64,000 nt of DNA from Mesorhizobium sp. WSM4311 (GTDB taxonomy: Bacteria; Pseudomonadota; Alphaproteobacteria; Rhizobiales; Rhizobiaceae). Shown piece by piece: positions 1 to 9,020 of this stretch. Below the pieces are notes generated by a model. That model made no database searches, was not told the DNA's origin, and saw nothing but the letters and a program-made list of their open reading frames with translations. A program made the translations under genes and the position numbers. The stretch lies in contig NZ_NSFV01000005.1 in NCBI RefSeq assembly GCF_002295115.1, forward strand, positions 62,001 through 126,000, given 5' to 3'. The first letter of the stretch is position 1, and the number at the start of each line of letters is the position of its first letter.

Positions 1-31
1 TTCGGAAAGCACGATGCGAAACCAAACAGTG

Positions 32-71
32 TTGGAGCATACTTTGTGCGTCCAATTGGACGTCGCTCCAA
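32..71. promoter_or_regulatory. Operator-like cluster of TTGGA/TCCAA half-sites upstream of the MFS gene
   Basis: Four pentamers lie in 40 bases in the order TTGGA (32-36), TCCAA (51-55), TTGGA (56-60), TCCAA (67-71). The middle two form the perfect 14-base palindrome CGTCCAATTGGACG at 49-62, and the outer pair forms TTGGAGC (32-38) with GCTCCAA (65-71). The cluster ends 27 bases before the exporter start, a normal place for a repressor site. The regulator is not visible; it may lie left of the window. The symmetry is seen directly; the operator role is inferred. Confidence 0.45.
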
Positions 72-98
72 TGCCATCGCAACGGGGCCCTTATATTC

Positions 99-1337
99 AT
101 GACATCCCTGCAGACTTCACCTGAGCAGCGTTACGCTGCCTTCCGGCACAAAGCCTTCCTCAGCTACTGGACGGCGCGCTTCCTCACCACTTTCGCGACC
201 ATGATCGTCTCCGTCGCCGTCGGCTGGCAGGTCTATGATTTGACCCGCGATCCTTTCGACCTCGGCATTGTCGGCATCGTCCAGTTCCTGCCGTCCCTGC
301 TTCTGGTGCTGGTCACCGGCGTCGTCGCCGACCGCTTCGGACGCCGGCTGATCATGGCGCTGTCGACGGTGATCGAGGGCATATGCGCCCTCATTCTGCT
401 GGTCCTGACGCTGCGCGGTCTCGCCAGCCCGCTGCCGATCTTCGCCGTGCTCGCGATGTTCGGCACGGCACGGGCCTTTTACGGCCCGGCCTCGTCCTCG
501 CTGTTCGCCAATCTGGTGCCGCCGGAGGATTTCGGCAACGCGATTGCCTGGAACTCGTCCGCCTGGCAGACGGCGACCATCGTTGGACCGGTTGCCGGCG
601 GCCTGCTCTACGGCGTTTCTCCGGAGGTCGCATACGCCAGCGCCGCCATCCTGATGCTGGCTGCCGCCCTTTTGATTTTCACCATTCCCAGGCCCGCCCA
701 GCGGACTGCCACCGACAAGCCCTCCATGGCGACGCTGTTTGCCGGCTTCCGCTACATCTGGAGCGAGAAGATCGTGCTTGGCGCCATCTCGCTCGACCTG
801 TTCGCCGTGCTTCTCTCCGGCGCCTCGGCATTGCTGCCGGTCTATGCGCGCGACATTCTGCAGCTCGGCCCGTGGGGCCTCGGGCTGCTGCGTTCGGCCC
901 CGGGCATCGGCGCCATCTGCGTGGCGGTGTGGCTCGCCGGACACCCGATCCGCAACCATGCCGGTGTGATCATGCTCGGCTTCGTCGCGGCATTCGGCGC
1001 CTCCACCGTGCTGTTTGGACTGTCCACCCTCACCTGGCTGTCGATCGTCGCATTGGCCCTCCTCGGCGCCACCGACATGTTCAGCGTCTATATCAGGGAG
1101 ACGCTGATCCAGCTGTGGACGCCGGACGAGGTGCGCGGCCGCGTCAACGCCGTCAACCAGGTCTTCGTCGGCGCCTCCAACGAGGTCGGCGAATTCCGTG
1201 CCGGCACCATGGCGGCGCTGATCGGCACCGTCCCTGCGGTGGTGATCGGCGGCGTCGGCGCCATCGCGGTCGCCGGCCTGTGGGCGTATCTGTTCCCGCA
1301 ATTGCGCAAGGTTCGCCACCTCGACGGGCGCAACTGA
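99..1337 (+). CDS. MFS transporter, EntS-like (MFS_3) efflux family
   Basis: Product of 412 residues, the usual length for a 12-helix major facilitator, with hydrophobic helices along the whole chain. The cytoplasmic loop GVVADRFGRR (about residues 75-84) matches the family's loop 2-3 motif GxxxDRxGRR. The N-terminal YWTARFLTTFATMIVSVAVG and the overall pattern fit the EntS/MFS_3 group of exporters, but the substrate cannot be read from sequence. The ATG at 99 keeps the whole first helix; it has only a poor Shine-Dalgarno (GGGG about 12 bases upstream). A NIPSNAP gene follows 48 bases downstream and may be co-transcribed. A palindromic operator-like cluster lies just upstream. Confidence 0.85.
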   Translation: MTSLQTSPEQRYAAFRHKAFLSYWTARFLTTFATMIVSVAVGWQVYDLTRDPFDLGIVGIVQFLPSLLLVLVTGVVADRFGRRLIMALSTVIEGICALILLVLTLRGLASPLPIFAVLAMFGTARAFYGPASSSLFANLVPPEDFGNAIAWNSSAWQTATIVGPVAGGLLYGVSPEVAYASAAILMLAAALLIFTIPRPAQRTATDKPSMATLFAGFRYIWSEKIVLGAISLDLFAVLLSGASALLPVYARDILQLGPWGLGLLRSAPGIGAICVAVWLAGHPIRNHAGVIMLGFVAAFGASTVLFGLSTLTWLSIVALALLGATDMFSVYIRETLIQLWTPDEVRGRVNAVNQVFVGASNEVGEFRAGTMAALIGTVPAVVIGGVGAIAVAGLWAYLFPQLRKVRHLDGRN

Positions 1338-1385
1338 CGCTCGCCGATGGCCGGCAAGATACCTCACCCTGTCACAGGAAATCCC

Positions 1386-1694
1386 ATGATCACGTGCTAC
1401 CTGAAATATGTCATCGACCCTTACAAGCTTGCCGAGTTTGAAGAATATGGCCGCCGCTGGATCGGTCTGGTCAATCGCCTCGGCGGAAACCATCATGGCT
1501 ATTTCCTCCCGAGCGAAGGAGCCAACAATATCGCCTATGCCATGTTCAGCTTTCCGAGCCTTGCCGACTACGAGGACTATCGCATGCGGATGGCGGCCGA
1601 CCCGGAATGCCAGGATGTGTTTGAAGCGGAAAAACGCAATCGCAGCATTTTGAGCTATGAGCGCAGCTTCATGCGGCCGGTGCTCGAACCCTAG
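1386..1694 (+). CDS. NIPSNAP family protein
   Basis: Small soluble protein of 102 residues beginning MITCYLKYVIDPYKLAEFEE. This matches the NIPSNAP ferredoxin-like alpha/beta fold, which often starts with a short beta strand and a K-x-x-E-F helix. The family's biochemical role in bacteria is unclear. I chose the ATG at 1386, preceded by AGGA at good spacing, over an upstream in-frame ATG at 1347 that would add an unconserved-looking leader. It lies close behind the MFS gene on the same strand, so co-expression is likely. It converges on the amidotransferase gene. Confidence 0.8.
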   Translation: MITCYLKYVIDPYKLAEFEEYGRRWIGLVNRLGGNHHGYFLPSEGANNIAYAMFSFPSLADYEDYRMRMAADPECQDVFEAEKRNRSILSYERSFMRPVLEP

Positions 1695-1730
1695 AATAAC
1701 AGTCCGCCCGGAATTGCGAAACGGACGGAG

Positions 1731-2447
1731 CTATCGCACCGCCGGCCTGCCGAACACCATGCGCAGGAATTCGTCCAGCCAGCGCTTCAGATGCATGTCC
1801 CAGATCAGCCGGCCGCCGAGGTGATCGCGGCCGGGCTGCGCGCCCGGCAATTCGAAGCGATGCGCGCCGCGCACCACCCAGCGCTGCATCATCACCCGGG
1901 TCAGTTCGCCGTGGAACTGGATGCCCCAGGCATTGTCGCCATAGCGAAACGCCTGGTTGGGGTAGGTCTCGGCCGTCGCCAGCAGCGTTGCGTCGCTGGG
2001 CAGGGAAAAGCCCTCGCGGTGGAACTGGTAGACCATTTCCGGCCAGTGCATGAGGTTCCTGCCGGCCTCGGTCGCCTTAATCGGATACCAGCCGATCTCG
2101 ACCAGCCCTTCGCCGTGGCCCTCGACCTTGCCGCCGAGATGGTTGACCAGCATCTGCGCACCAAGGCAGATGCCGAGGCACGGCCGGTTTTCCCTGAGCG
2201 GGATTTCCAGCCAGTTGGTCTCGCGGCGAACGAACTCATCCTCGTCATTGGCGCTCATCGGTCCGCCGAACACCACCGTGCCGGCATGGCCGTCCAGCGT
2301 CTCCGGCAAGGCGTCGCCGAGCGGCGGCCGACGGATATCGAGCTCGAAACCCTCTTCGATGAGCATATGGCCGACGCGTCCGGGGCTCGAATTCTCCTGG
2401 TGCAGCAGGATCAGGATTTTTGGCTTCGAGCTCGTTGCGCGCGGCAT
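1731..2447 (-). CDS. Class I glutamine amidotransferase (GATase1)
   Basis: A 238-residue stand-alone triad amidotransferase. The nucleophile elbow is PCLGICLGAQ with Cys94, and the catalytic pair is in IQFHGELT (His179, Glu181). No synthase domain is attached, so it hydrolyses glutamine or a gamma-glutamyl compound, or acts with an unknown partner. Relatives are usually annotated 'GMP synthase-like' but are not GuaA. It is the last gene of the leftward hemC-to-terB run, 18 bases after the TerB-like stop, and may be read with it. Confidence 0.85.
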   Translation of the reverse strand: MPRATSSKPKILILLHQENSSPGRVGHMLIEEGFELDIRRPPLGDALPETLDGHAGTVVFGGPMSANDEDEFVRRETNWLEIPLRENRPCLGICLGAQMLVNHLGGKVEGHGEGLVEIGWYPIKATEAGRNLMHWPEMVYQFHREGFSLPSDATLLATAETYPNQAFRYGDNAWGIQFHGELTRVMMQRWVVRGAHRFELPGAQPGRDHLGGRLIWDMHLKRWLDEFLRMVFGRPAVR

Positions 2448-2465
2448 CGTCAGGCGAGTTCCCGT

Positions 2466-2945
2466 CTATTCGTCGCTCGAAATTCCGCGCGCGCCCGGCG
2501 CCTGCGCCGCCGCCTTGCGGCGCGCCTCGACCCGGTCGTGGCGTTCGACGCCAATCAGTTCGGCGACGCGCCACACCGTATTGTCCTCGAGTTCGTGCAA
2601 CTCGCCATCGGCATAGACGATCTCCCACATCAGGCCGATGAAGGCCTTGCGCCCGTCCGCGTCGAGATGGCGCTTGAGCACGCTGGTGAAGGCATAGAGG
2701 TCGATCGCCTCATTGTCGGCCCGCTCGCCGGCAGCGGCGAGCGCTTCGAGTTCGGCGCCGCTGATCGAGTAGCTCTCGGAGAGCACGGCCTTGAACCGCT
2801 CCCATTCGACATCCTGGCGCACGCCGTCGGCATTCATCACATGGTAGAGCAGCGCCGAGGCGGCGACGCGCGGATCGTCCGTGCTGGTATGCGCCCCGGC
2901 GCCGGCCGGCAAATCCCTGAGAAACGATAGAACGCGTTCGAACAT
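2466..2945 (-). CDS. TerB family tellurite-resistance-like protein
   Basis: A 159-residue helical protein. It contains two acidic loop motifs typical of TerB-like domains, MNADGVRQDVEW and VYADGELHELED, which in this family can bind metal. No transmembrane segment is seen. I start at the ATG at 2945 (MFERVLSFLRDL); the open frame runs further upstream, but that part is basic, low-complexity and overlaps the next gene's 3' end. It follows the HemY-like gene by 52 bases, a neighbourhood common in alphaproteobacteria. Function is unknown; tellurite resistance should not be assumed. Confidence 0.8.
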   Translation of the reverse strand: MFERVLSFLRDLPAGAGAHTSTDDPRVAASALLYHVMNADGVRQDVEWERFKAVLSESYSISGAELEALAAAGERADNEAIDLYAFTSVLKRHLDADGRKAFIGLMWEIVYADGELHELEDNTVWRVAELIGVERHDRVEARRKAAAQAPGARGISSDE

Positions 2946-2997
2946 CAATCCATTCCCAAACGGCCCAAGGGCCAAGTCAATCACCCGAAGGCCAAGA

Positions 2998-4599
2998 TCA
3001 AAACAGCCGGAAGCGGCGCGGCGATTTTTCCGCTTCCTCGTCCGGATCGACGCCCGGATCATCCGGCAGCCGCGCCAATTCTTCAGCCGGCTCGACGGCC
3101 TCGGCATCGGCCGGCACCGCCGCGAACGCAGCCGCCGTGACCGGCGTGACCTGGTCTTCGCTTCTATCGGTTCCCTTGCCCGTTGTCTCGCTGCCCGCCG
3201 TGGCAGGCTCGATCGCTTCGACCGGCTTTTCACTGGCCGGCTTCGCCAGCGCCTCGATCACCGGCACGGTGGCCTCAGGCGCATCGTCGCGGCCGTCGAT
3301 CAACTGGCCAAGCCGCTCCATCGGCGCGCGCCACTCGAAGGCGTCGAGCCGTCCGGTAACTGGCGATACCGGCACCCAGCGTTCCGAAACGACGCCATCA
3401 GCGACCCAGGCCGGATCGCGTGGCGCTCGTACCGCCTTGGAGAGCAGCTGCCGCACCTTGCCCTGGTCGCCCGTCTCGGCCTCCTCGATGTCGGCCAGCA
3501 GCAGATAGGCGCCTTCGCGGCGGTCCATCCGGATCGCCGCCTCGGCCTCGCTGCGAGCGGTGGCGAAATCCTGTGCGTCGAGCGCGGCACGCGCCACGGT
3601 CATCGACGATTCGGCGTGGTTCTTCTTCATCTCCTGCAGCTTCTTCGCCCGGTCGAGACGGTCGAGCACGGCGTCACCCGGCCTGGCATGGGTGTAGAGC
3701 TCGGCAATCTCGGGATGCGGCTCGGCCCTCCAGGCGGTCTCCAGGATTTTCGAACCCTTGCGCATATCGTTCTGCCTGAACAGCGCTGCGGCGGCGGCAA
3801 CCGCGGCAGGGGCGAAATCCGGCTGCAGCTTGTTGGCCTCTAGCGCCGCGCTTCTTGCCGCATTGGGATCGCTGTCGGCGAGCGACTGCGCCTTGGCGGT
3901 CAACAGCACGGCGCGACGGCGGTTGGCGGCGTCGCGCTCGATCTGCCGCGTCGCCTTCTGCGCGTCGACCAGTTTCAAGGCGCCGTCCCAATCGCCGCGC
4001 GCGGTCAATTCCTCCAGTGTCGATTCGGCCGCCCAGGCCAGCTGCGGCGCAACGGCGGCAGCGCGGCCGGCATAGTGGCGGGCGGCATTGCGGTCACCCA
4101 GCCGTTCGGCTTCGAGATAAAGCCCGCGCAGGCCGAGCAGCCGCATTTCGGGATCGTCGAGCATGCTTTCGAACTTCTGGCGCGCCCCTTCATGGTCGCC
4201 TTCGAGCAGCGAGGCCTGCGCCTCGAGCAGATGGATCAGCGGCTCCTGATCGGAACGGATCAGCTTGGCCGCTTCCTTGGTCTTCTTGCGGGCCAGCGCG
4301 CCGTCGCCGGCGCCGGCCGCGATCATGCCGGTCGACAGCGCCTGATAACCGCGGTCGCGGCGGCGCACGCGGAAATAGCGCGAGATGGTATAGGGGCTGT
4401 TCCACAGCGACCTGACCAGCCACCACAGGATCATCACGGCGGCGACCACGGCGACGATGGCCACCGCCGCCACCATCAGGCTGACCTGGTACTGATAGCC
4501 GTTGAAGGTGACGACCATGTCGCCCGGCCGGTCGGCCAGCCAGGCAAAGCCGAGCCCGAGCGCGAAGACGACGATGAGGAAGGCGAGCAGGCGGATCAT
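2998..4599 (-). CDS. HemY N-terminal domain / TPR membrane protein
   Basis: A 533-residue protein with two N-terminal membrane helices (about 1-20 and 40-65) followed by a long tetratricopeptide-like helical region and an acidic, low-complexity C-terminal tail (from about 440). This is the HemY-like architecture (COG3898) commonly encoded beside hemC/hemD. It is not protoporphyrinogen oxidase despite the shared name; a scaffold or assembly role at the inner membrane is inferred. The start lies 10 bases after the stop of the Mic60-like gene, suggesting one transcript. Note the C-terminal tail is rich in Glu, Asp and Pro. Confidence 0.85.
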   Translation of the reverse strand: MIRLLAFLIVVFALGLGFAWLADRPGDMVVTFNGYQYQVSLMVAAVAIVAVVAAVMILWWLVRSLWNSPYTISRYFRVRRRDRGYQALSTGMIAAGAGDGALARKKTKEAAKLIRSDQEPLIHLLEAQASLLEGDHEGARQKFESMLDDPEMRLLGLRGLYLEAERLGDRNAARHYAGRAAAVAPQLAWAAESTLEELTARGDWDGALKLVDAQKATRQIERDAANRRRAVLLTAKAQSLADSDPNAARSAALEANKLQPDFAPAAVAAAAALFRQNDMRKGSKILETAWRAEPHPEIAELYTHARPGDAVLDRLDRAKKLQEMKKNHAESSMTVARAALDAQDFATARSEAEAAIRMDRREGAYLLLADIEEAETGDQGKVRQLLSKAVRAPRDPAWVADGVVSERWVPVSPVTGRLDAFEWRAPMERLGQLIDGRDDAPEATVPVIEALAKPASEKPVEAIEPATAGSETTGKGTDRSEDQVTPVTAAAFAAVPADAEAVEPAEELARLPDDPGVDPDEEAEKSPRRFRLF

Positions 4600-4609
4600 C
4601 GTTTTGCCC

Positions 4610-6076
4610 TCATGCCTTCATCGCGCCGGAGATCAGCGCGTCGACCTGGGTTTCGACCTCGATGCGCGCCTTCAGTTTGCCGGCAAAGTCGGCGCCGGCG
4701 GCCTTCACGGCCTCAGGCAGCGAATTGTACTCGCCGAGCGCCTTGGCATAGTCGCCCTGCGTGACGGCGACTTCCATGCGCGCCACGGTTTCCGGCGCGC
4801 CGGGACCCTCGACGGCGCCGATCGGCCGCACCTTGACCAGCGATTCGGCGCTCGCCATCAGGTTCTGCAGGAAGCCGGCATTCTGGTCGACCGGCGTAGC
4901 GGCGGCGACCATGGCATTGGCGGCGGCATCCATCTGCGCGGCGATCTCGGTGCGGGTGGGCACGCCTTTTTCGGCATAGGGCCGCAAGGTCGCGAGCTCA
5001 GGCGCGTTGGGCGAAATCGCCGCGAGCGTATCGAGTTCAGCCGAGAACGGCGCACCGCGTTCGAGCGCCGACTTCAAGGCCGACGCGGCAATGGCGAGCG
5101 CGATCTTCGGCTGTCCTGCCGCCGCCTCGACCTTGCCGGAAAGCTGCGACACCGACTGTTCCAGCGCGGCGAGCCGGCTGTCCTGGGCCTTCGCCGCTTC
5201 GCCTGTCGATTTCACCAGCGCGTCGAGACCGGCCAGTTTTTCGTTGAGCGGGCCGAGATCGACCGGCGCCGCGCTGCCGGCCTTGCCGAGGGCGGCGACC
5301 GCGGTTTCGATCTGCTTGACCTTGTCGCCAAGGGCTGCAAGCCCGGCATTGTCGCCCGCGCCGCCTTGTTCGACCGCCGATTTCAGCGCCGCGACATCGG
5401 CTTTTACCTGCTCCAGTCCCGAGGAAAGTCCGACCACCTTGGCCGCTGCGTCGTTGTTGCCGCCGCCGTCCTTCAACCCGGCAATCTCGGTTTTCAGCGA
5501 AGCGATCTCACCATTGACGCCGTCGAGCGAGACGCCGGCGCCGGAACCCGGCGCGCCAAGCAGGCCGGCAAATTGCAGGCCGCCGGCGCCGGCGAGCGCG
5601 ATGACGCCACCGATAATCCCGGCAGCGAGGCCGTTCAGGCCGCCACGCTTTGCCGCGGCCGGCGCCATCTTTTCGTCCCGCGTCTGGGTTTTTGCCTTGC
5701 CGTCGTCGGTGCGCTTCGCCGACGCATCCTCGAAATTGTAGTCGGAGGCGGCAGTGCGGTCGGCTGGCGCATCCGAACCGGGATAGGGCATCTCCGGCTC
5801 AACAGCCTTGGCCTCCGCGGGCGGCTCGGTTCCGGCCTGCCCCACGCCGTCGGCATGCTCCCAGGGTTCGAGATCGGTCTGGTCGGCATGCACCGGCTCT
5901 TCGGGAGCCTCCGGCTGCGAGGCATTGTCGGCTTCTTCAGCCTTCGCCTCGTCTGTCTCGGCCGCTGCCTTGGCGGCACCCTCCTCGACGATGCGGGAAA
6001 CGGCACCGGGCTCGAGATCGATGGTCACCGGCTCGCGGCGGGTTTTCGAGTGTCGCATCTTCGGCGTCTTGACCAT
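4610..6076 (-). CDS. Alphaproteobacterial mitofilin / Mic60-like inner-membrane protein (COG4223)
   Basis: Product of 488 residues. The first about 150 residues are acidic, disordered and Pro/Glu-rich. One transmembrane segment (about 150-175, AAGIIGGVIALAGAGGLQFAG) follows, then a long coiled-coil-prone Ala/Leu/Lys region with many heptad-like repeats. The C-terminal part has a mitofilin-type domain. This is the architecture of alphaproteobacterial Mic60, the relative of the mitochondrial crista-junction protein, and its location next to hemD and hemY is the expected one. The ATG at 6076 has GGAG 8 bases upstream; a TTG at 6091 is possible. The role in shaping intracytoplasmic or inner membranes is known for the family, not shown here. 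Confidence 0.85.
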   Translation of the reverse strand: MVKTPKMRHSKTRREPVTIDLEPGAVSRIVEEGAAKAAAETDEAKAEEADNASQPEAPEEPVHADQTDLEPWEHADGVGQAGTEPPAEAKAVEPEMPYPGSDAPADRTAASDYNFEDASAKRTDDGKAKTQTRDEKMAPAAAKRGGLNGLAAGIIGGVIALAGAGGLQFAGLLGAPGSGAGVSLDGVNGEIASLKTEIAGLKDGGGNNDAAAKVVGLSSGLEQVKADVAALKSAVEQGGAGDNAGLAALGDKVKQIETAVAALGKAGSAAPVDLGPLNEKLAGLDALVKSTGEAAKAQDSRLAALEQSVSQLSGKVEAAAGQPKIALAIAASALKSALERGAPFSAELDTLAAISPNAPELATLRPYAEKGVPTRTEIAAQMDAAANAMVAAATPVDQNAGFLQNLMASAESLVKVRPIGAVEGPGAPETVARMEVAVTQGDYAKALGEYNSLPEAVKAAGADFAGKLKARIEVETQVDALISGAMKA

Positions 6077-6186
6077 GCCTGGGCTCCGCAAAATTCGCTT
6101 CGTCTCAACGCCTGCCGGCGCGTGATGGTTCAGAAAGGGTCTAGCACATCACCAAGCGGTGAAAAGGGGCGGTGTGATGACGCGGC

Positions 6187-6903
6187 TCAGGGCAGCACCC
6201 GCAAAAGCGCCAGCAGCGCCTCCTCATCGGGCTGTGCGGCAACGCGGATCGCTTTGCCGGCGCCATCGTCGAAAGCGTCGGCGATGCGTGCGGAGAGCGC
6301 GATAAACCGCGTTTTTTGAAAGGCCTCTTGCAGAGCCGGCCGCTTGGTCAAGACCTGCATCGCGGCGGCCGCCTTGGCCGAATAGAGCAGCACCGCATCG
6401 ACCGGCTGGCCCGACAGCAGCGCAAGGATGGTCTCGTCGGAATACGGCACCGGGAGCGTGTCATACGTCTCCACGGCGCGGAGCCGGACTCCAGCCGCCT
6501 CCAGCCGTTGTTCAAACACCGGAAACCGCACGCGTCCGCAGAGATAGGTGACTGCCTTGCCGGGAAATGCCGCCGCCATTGCGTCGGCCAGCGCCTCGGC
6601 ATCGCCTGAGCCTTCAATGATGGAAGAAAACCCCATCTTGCGCGCCGCTTCGGCGGTCCTGGCGCCCACGGCATGGCAAGGCAGGGCGGCAAGTGCCGCG
6701 ATGACCTCGTTCGGGGCATGGCGCACGGCATTGGCGCTGGTAACGGCAACCGCGACGGCATCGCCGGTGACGAGCCCCGCATCGACAGGCAGAGCCACTG
6801 TTTCGGTCAGCGGCAGAACGACCGGCTGGAATCCCGTGTCCTGAAGCCGCCGCGCCGTGCGCGATGCGCCCGGTTCCGGTCTGGTCACCAGGACGCGAAG
6901 CAT
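6187..6903 (-). CDS. hemD: Uroporphyrinogen-III synthase
   Basis: A 238-residue protein of the HemD fold, two alpha/beta lobes joined by a linker. The N-terminus MLRVLVTRPEPGASRTARRL and the central block with AVGARTAEAARKMGF are typical of the family, which diverges strongly in sequence. The enzyme closes and inverts ring D of hydroxymethylbilane to make uroporphyrinogen III, the branch point for haem, sirohaem and cobalamin. It starts only 2 bases after the hemC stop, so it is surely in the same operon. Assignment rests on gene order plus sequence. Confidence 0.9.
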   Translation of the reverse strand: MLRVLVTRPEPGASRTARRLQDTGFQPVVLPLTETVALPVDAGLVTGDAVAVAVTSANAVRHAPNEVIAALAALPCHAVGARTAEAARKMGFSSIIEGSGDAEALADAMAAAFPGKAVTYLCGRVRFPVFEQRLEAAGVRLRAVETYDTLPVPYSDETILALLSGQPVDAVLLYSAKAAAAMQVLTKRPALQEAFQKTRFIALSARIADAFDDGAGKAIRVAAQPDEEALLALLRVLP

Positions 6904-6905
6904 CT

Positions 6906-7832
6906 TCAGAGCCAGCCGTCGAAGAACTTTTCGCCGGCCCTGGCCCGCACCGTCCGCGCGGCCTCATCGCCGATGCGCGCGGCATCCTGCGCCGGTCCCT
7001 GCAATTCGACCGTATGCGACTGCGTGCCGTCGGGTGAGATGATCAGGCCGGCGAAAGAAAGATTTCCGGCCTCGATCGTCGCATGGCCGGCGATCGGCGT
7101 GCGGCAGGAGCCGTCGAGCGCCGCCAGGAAGGCGCGTTCGCAAGCCAGCGCCTGCCCCGTCGGCACATCATGGATGGCGACCAGCATTTCTTCGACGGCG
7201 CGATCGTCGATGCGCGCCTCGATGCCGATCGCGCCCTGGCCGGGTGCGGGCGGAAAAATGTCGAGCGGCATCAAGTCGGTGGCGACATGTTCCAGCCCCA
7301 GCCGCTTCAGCCCGGCATAGGCGAGGATGGTGCCGGCGGCGATCCCTTCGTCGAGCTTGCGCAGTCGCGTCTGCACATTGCCGCGGAACATCACCACGTC
7401 GAGATCCGGCCGCATGCGGCGGATCAGCGCCTGCCGCCTGAGCGACGACGAGCCGACCTTGGCGCCGCGCGGCAGCTCGGCGATGGTCTTTGCCGCCCTA
7501 CCGACAAAGGCGTCGCGCGCGTCCTCACGCGGCAGGAATGCGCTGAGCTCCAGACCGTCCGGCAATCGTGTCGGCATGTCTTTCGACGAATGCACGGCGA
7601 TGTCGATCGCACCGGCGAGCAGCGCCTCCTCGATTTCCTTGGTGAACAGGCCCTTGCCGCCGGCTTCCGACAGCGGCCGGTCCTGGATGCGGTCGCCGCT
7701 GGTCGAGATGATGACGACCTCGAAGGCTTCCGCCGGCAGGCCATGCGCGGCCATCAGCCGCGCCTGTGTTTCATGCGCCTGGGCCAGCGCCAGCGGGCTG
7801 CCGCGTGTTCCGATTTTCAAGATTGTTTGCAT
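6906..7832 (-). CDS. hemC: Hydroxymethylbilane synthase (porphobilinogen deaminase)
   Basis: A 308-residue enzyme that joins four porphobilinogens into hydroxymethylbilane in the cytoplasm. Seen in sequence: N-terminal [13 protein letters not shown], the HSSKDMPT motif (81-88), the RRQAL and RGNVQTRL basic blocks that hold the growing chain, and Cys243 in [10 protein letters not shown], the residue that carries the dipyrromethane cofactor. All key residues are present. The ATG at 7832 gives the standard length; the open frame extends to 7880 but that leader is not family-like. It diverges from tsaD across about 100 bases, which must hold both promoters. Confidence 0.96.
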   Translation of the reverse strand: MQTILKIGTRGSPLALAQAHETQARLMAAHGLPAEAFEVVIISTSGDRIQDRPLSEAGGKGLFTKEIEEALLAGAIDIAVHSSKDMPTRLPDGLELSAFLPREDARDAFVGRAAKTIAELPRGAKVGSSSLRRQALIRRMRPDLDVVMFRGNVQTRLRKLDEGIAAGTILAYAGLKRLGLEHVATDLMPLDIFPPAPGQGAIGIEARIDDRAVEEMLVAIHDVPTGQALACERAFLAALDGSCRTPIAGHATIEAGNLSFAGLIISPDGTQSHTVELQGPAQDAARIGDEAARTVRARAGEKFFDGWL

Positions 7833-7931
7833 GGCGCGCGGTCCGTGATAACCCCCCGGCTGGCTTTGCGTTTCCGGCATTCTCCCTAAAGGGGAAAGCC
7901 TGGCTGCACAATCTCTTGGGATAGCGACGAA

Positions 7932-9020
7932 TTGATCCGCGTTCTGGGCATTGAGACGAGTTGCGACGAGACCGCCGCCAGCGTCGTGGCGCTGGAGGGC
8001 GATGCCGCGCCGAAAATCCTGTCCAACATCGTGCTATCCCAGATCGAGGAGCATGCCGCCTTCGGCGGTGTCGTACCCGAGATCGCCGCCCGCGCCCATG
8101 TCGAGGCGCTGGACGGCATCGTCGAGGCCGCGCTGGCCGATTCGGGCACGACCCTAGCCGATATCGATGCCATCGCCGCCACCGCCGGCCCCGGCCTGGT
8201 CGGCGGCCTGATCGTCGGGCTGATGACGGCCAAGGCGATAGCCGCCGCTGCCGGCAAGCCGCTGATCGCCGTCAACCACCTCGAAGGCCACGCCTTGACG
8301 GCGCGGCTGACAGACGGGCTCGAATTCCCCTATCTGCTGCTGCTGGTCTCCGGCGGCCACACGCAAATCCTGGCGGTGCGCGGCGTCGGCGACTATCAGC
8401 GCTGGGCCACCACCATCGACGACGCGCTCGGCGAAGCCTTCGACAAGACCGCCAAGATGCTCGGCCTGCCCTATCCCGGCGGACCGAATGTCGAGACGGC
8501 GGCTCTATCGGGTGACGCCTCGCGCTTTGCCTTCCCCCGTCCGATGAAGGGTTCGGCGCAGCCCGACTTCTCCTTCTCCGGCCTGAAGACCGCCGTGCGC
8601 CAGGCGGCGACCGCGATCGAGCCGCTGAGCGACCAGGACGTCGCCGACATCTGCGCCTCGTTCCAGGCGGCGGTCGCCGATGCGCTGGCTGACCGCGTTT
8701 CGCGCGCGCTGGCGCGATTCGGCCAGACATTTCCCGGCACGAAAAACCCGGCGCTGGTGGTTGCCGGCGGCGTCGCCGCCAACCGCACCATCAAGGCAAC
8801 GCTGGAACGGCTCTGCGCCGAGGCCGGGTTCACCTTCGTCGCGCCGCCGCTGAAACTGTGCACCGACAATGCCGCGATGATCGCCTGGGCCGGCATCGAA
8901 CGGCTGCGCGAAGGCATGGCGCAGGAGAACGGCTTCGATTTCGTGCCGCGCTCGCGCTGGCCGCTGGACAGCATCTCGGCGCCGATGGTCGGTTCCGGCC
9001 GGCGCGGAGCCAAGGCATGA
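7932..9020 (+). CDS. tsaD: tRNA threonylcarbamoyladenosine transferase TsaD (Gcp/Kae1)
   Basis: A 362-residue ASKHA-fold protein that transfers threonylcarbamoyl to A37 of ANN-decoding tRNAs. The sequence shows [13 protein letters not shown] at the N-terminus, the metal-binding His116 and His120 in [20 protein letters not shown] and the C-terminal [10 protein letters not shown]. The start appears to be TTG (7932) with a weak GGA upstream; no in-frame ATG gives a full-length family N-terminus. The stop overlaps the gpsA start (ATGA), showing translational coupling. It is divergent from hemC. Confidence 0.95.
   Translation: MIRVLGIETSCDETAASVVALEGDAAPKILSNIVLSQIEEHAAFGGVVPEIAARAHVEALDGIVEAALADSGTTLADIDAIAATAGPGLVGGLIVGLMTAKAIAAAAGKPLIAVNHLEGHALTARLTDGLEFPYLLLLVSGGHTQILAVRGVGDYQRWATTIDDALGEAFDKTAKMLGLPYPGGPNVETAALSGDASRFAFPRPMKGSAQPDFSFSGLKTAVRQAATAIEPLSDQDVADICASFQAAVADALADRVSRALARFGQTFPGTKNPALVVAGGVAANRTIKATLERLCAEAGFTFVAPPLKLCTDNAAMIAWAGIERLREGMAQENGFDFVPRSRWPLDSISAPMVGSGRRGAKA

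Noticed and set aside
1347..1385. Upstream start for the NIPSNAP gene
   Set aside because: The extra 13 residues do not match the family start and the ATG at 1386 has the better ribosome-binding site.
4502..6319. 605-codon plus-strand frame opposite the Mic60-like gene
   Set aside because: Antisense shadow with Arg/Gly-rich composition; it ends in another gene and has no start signals.
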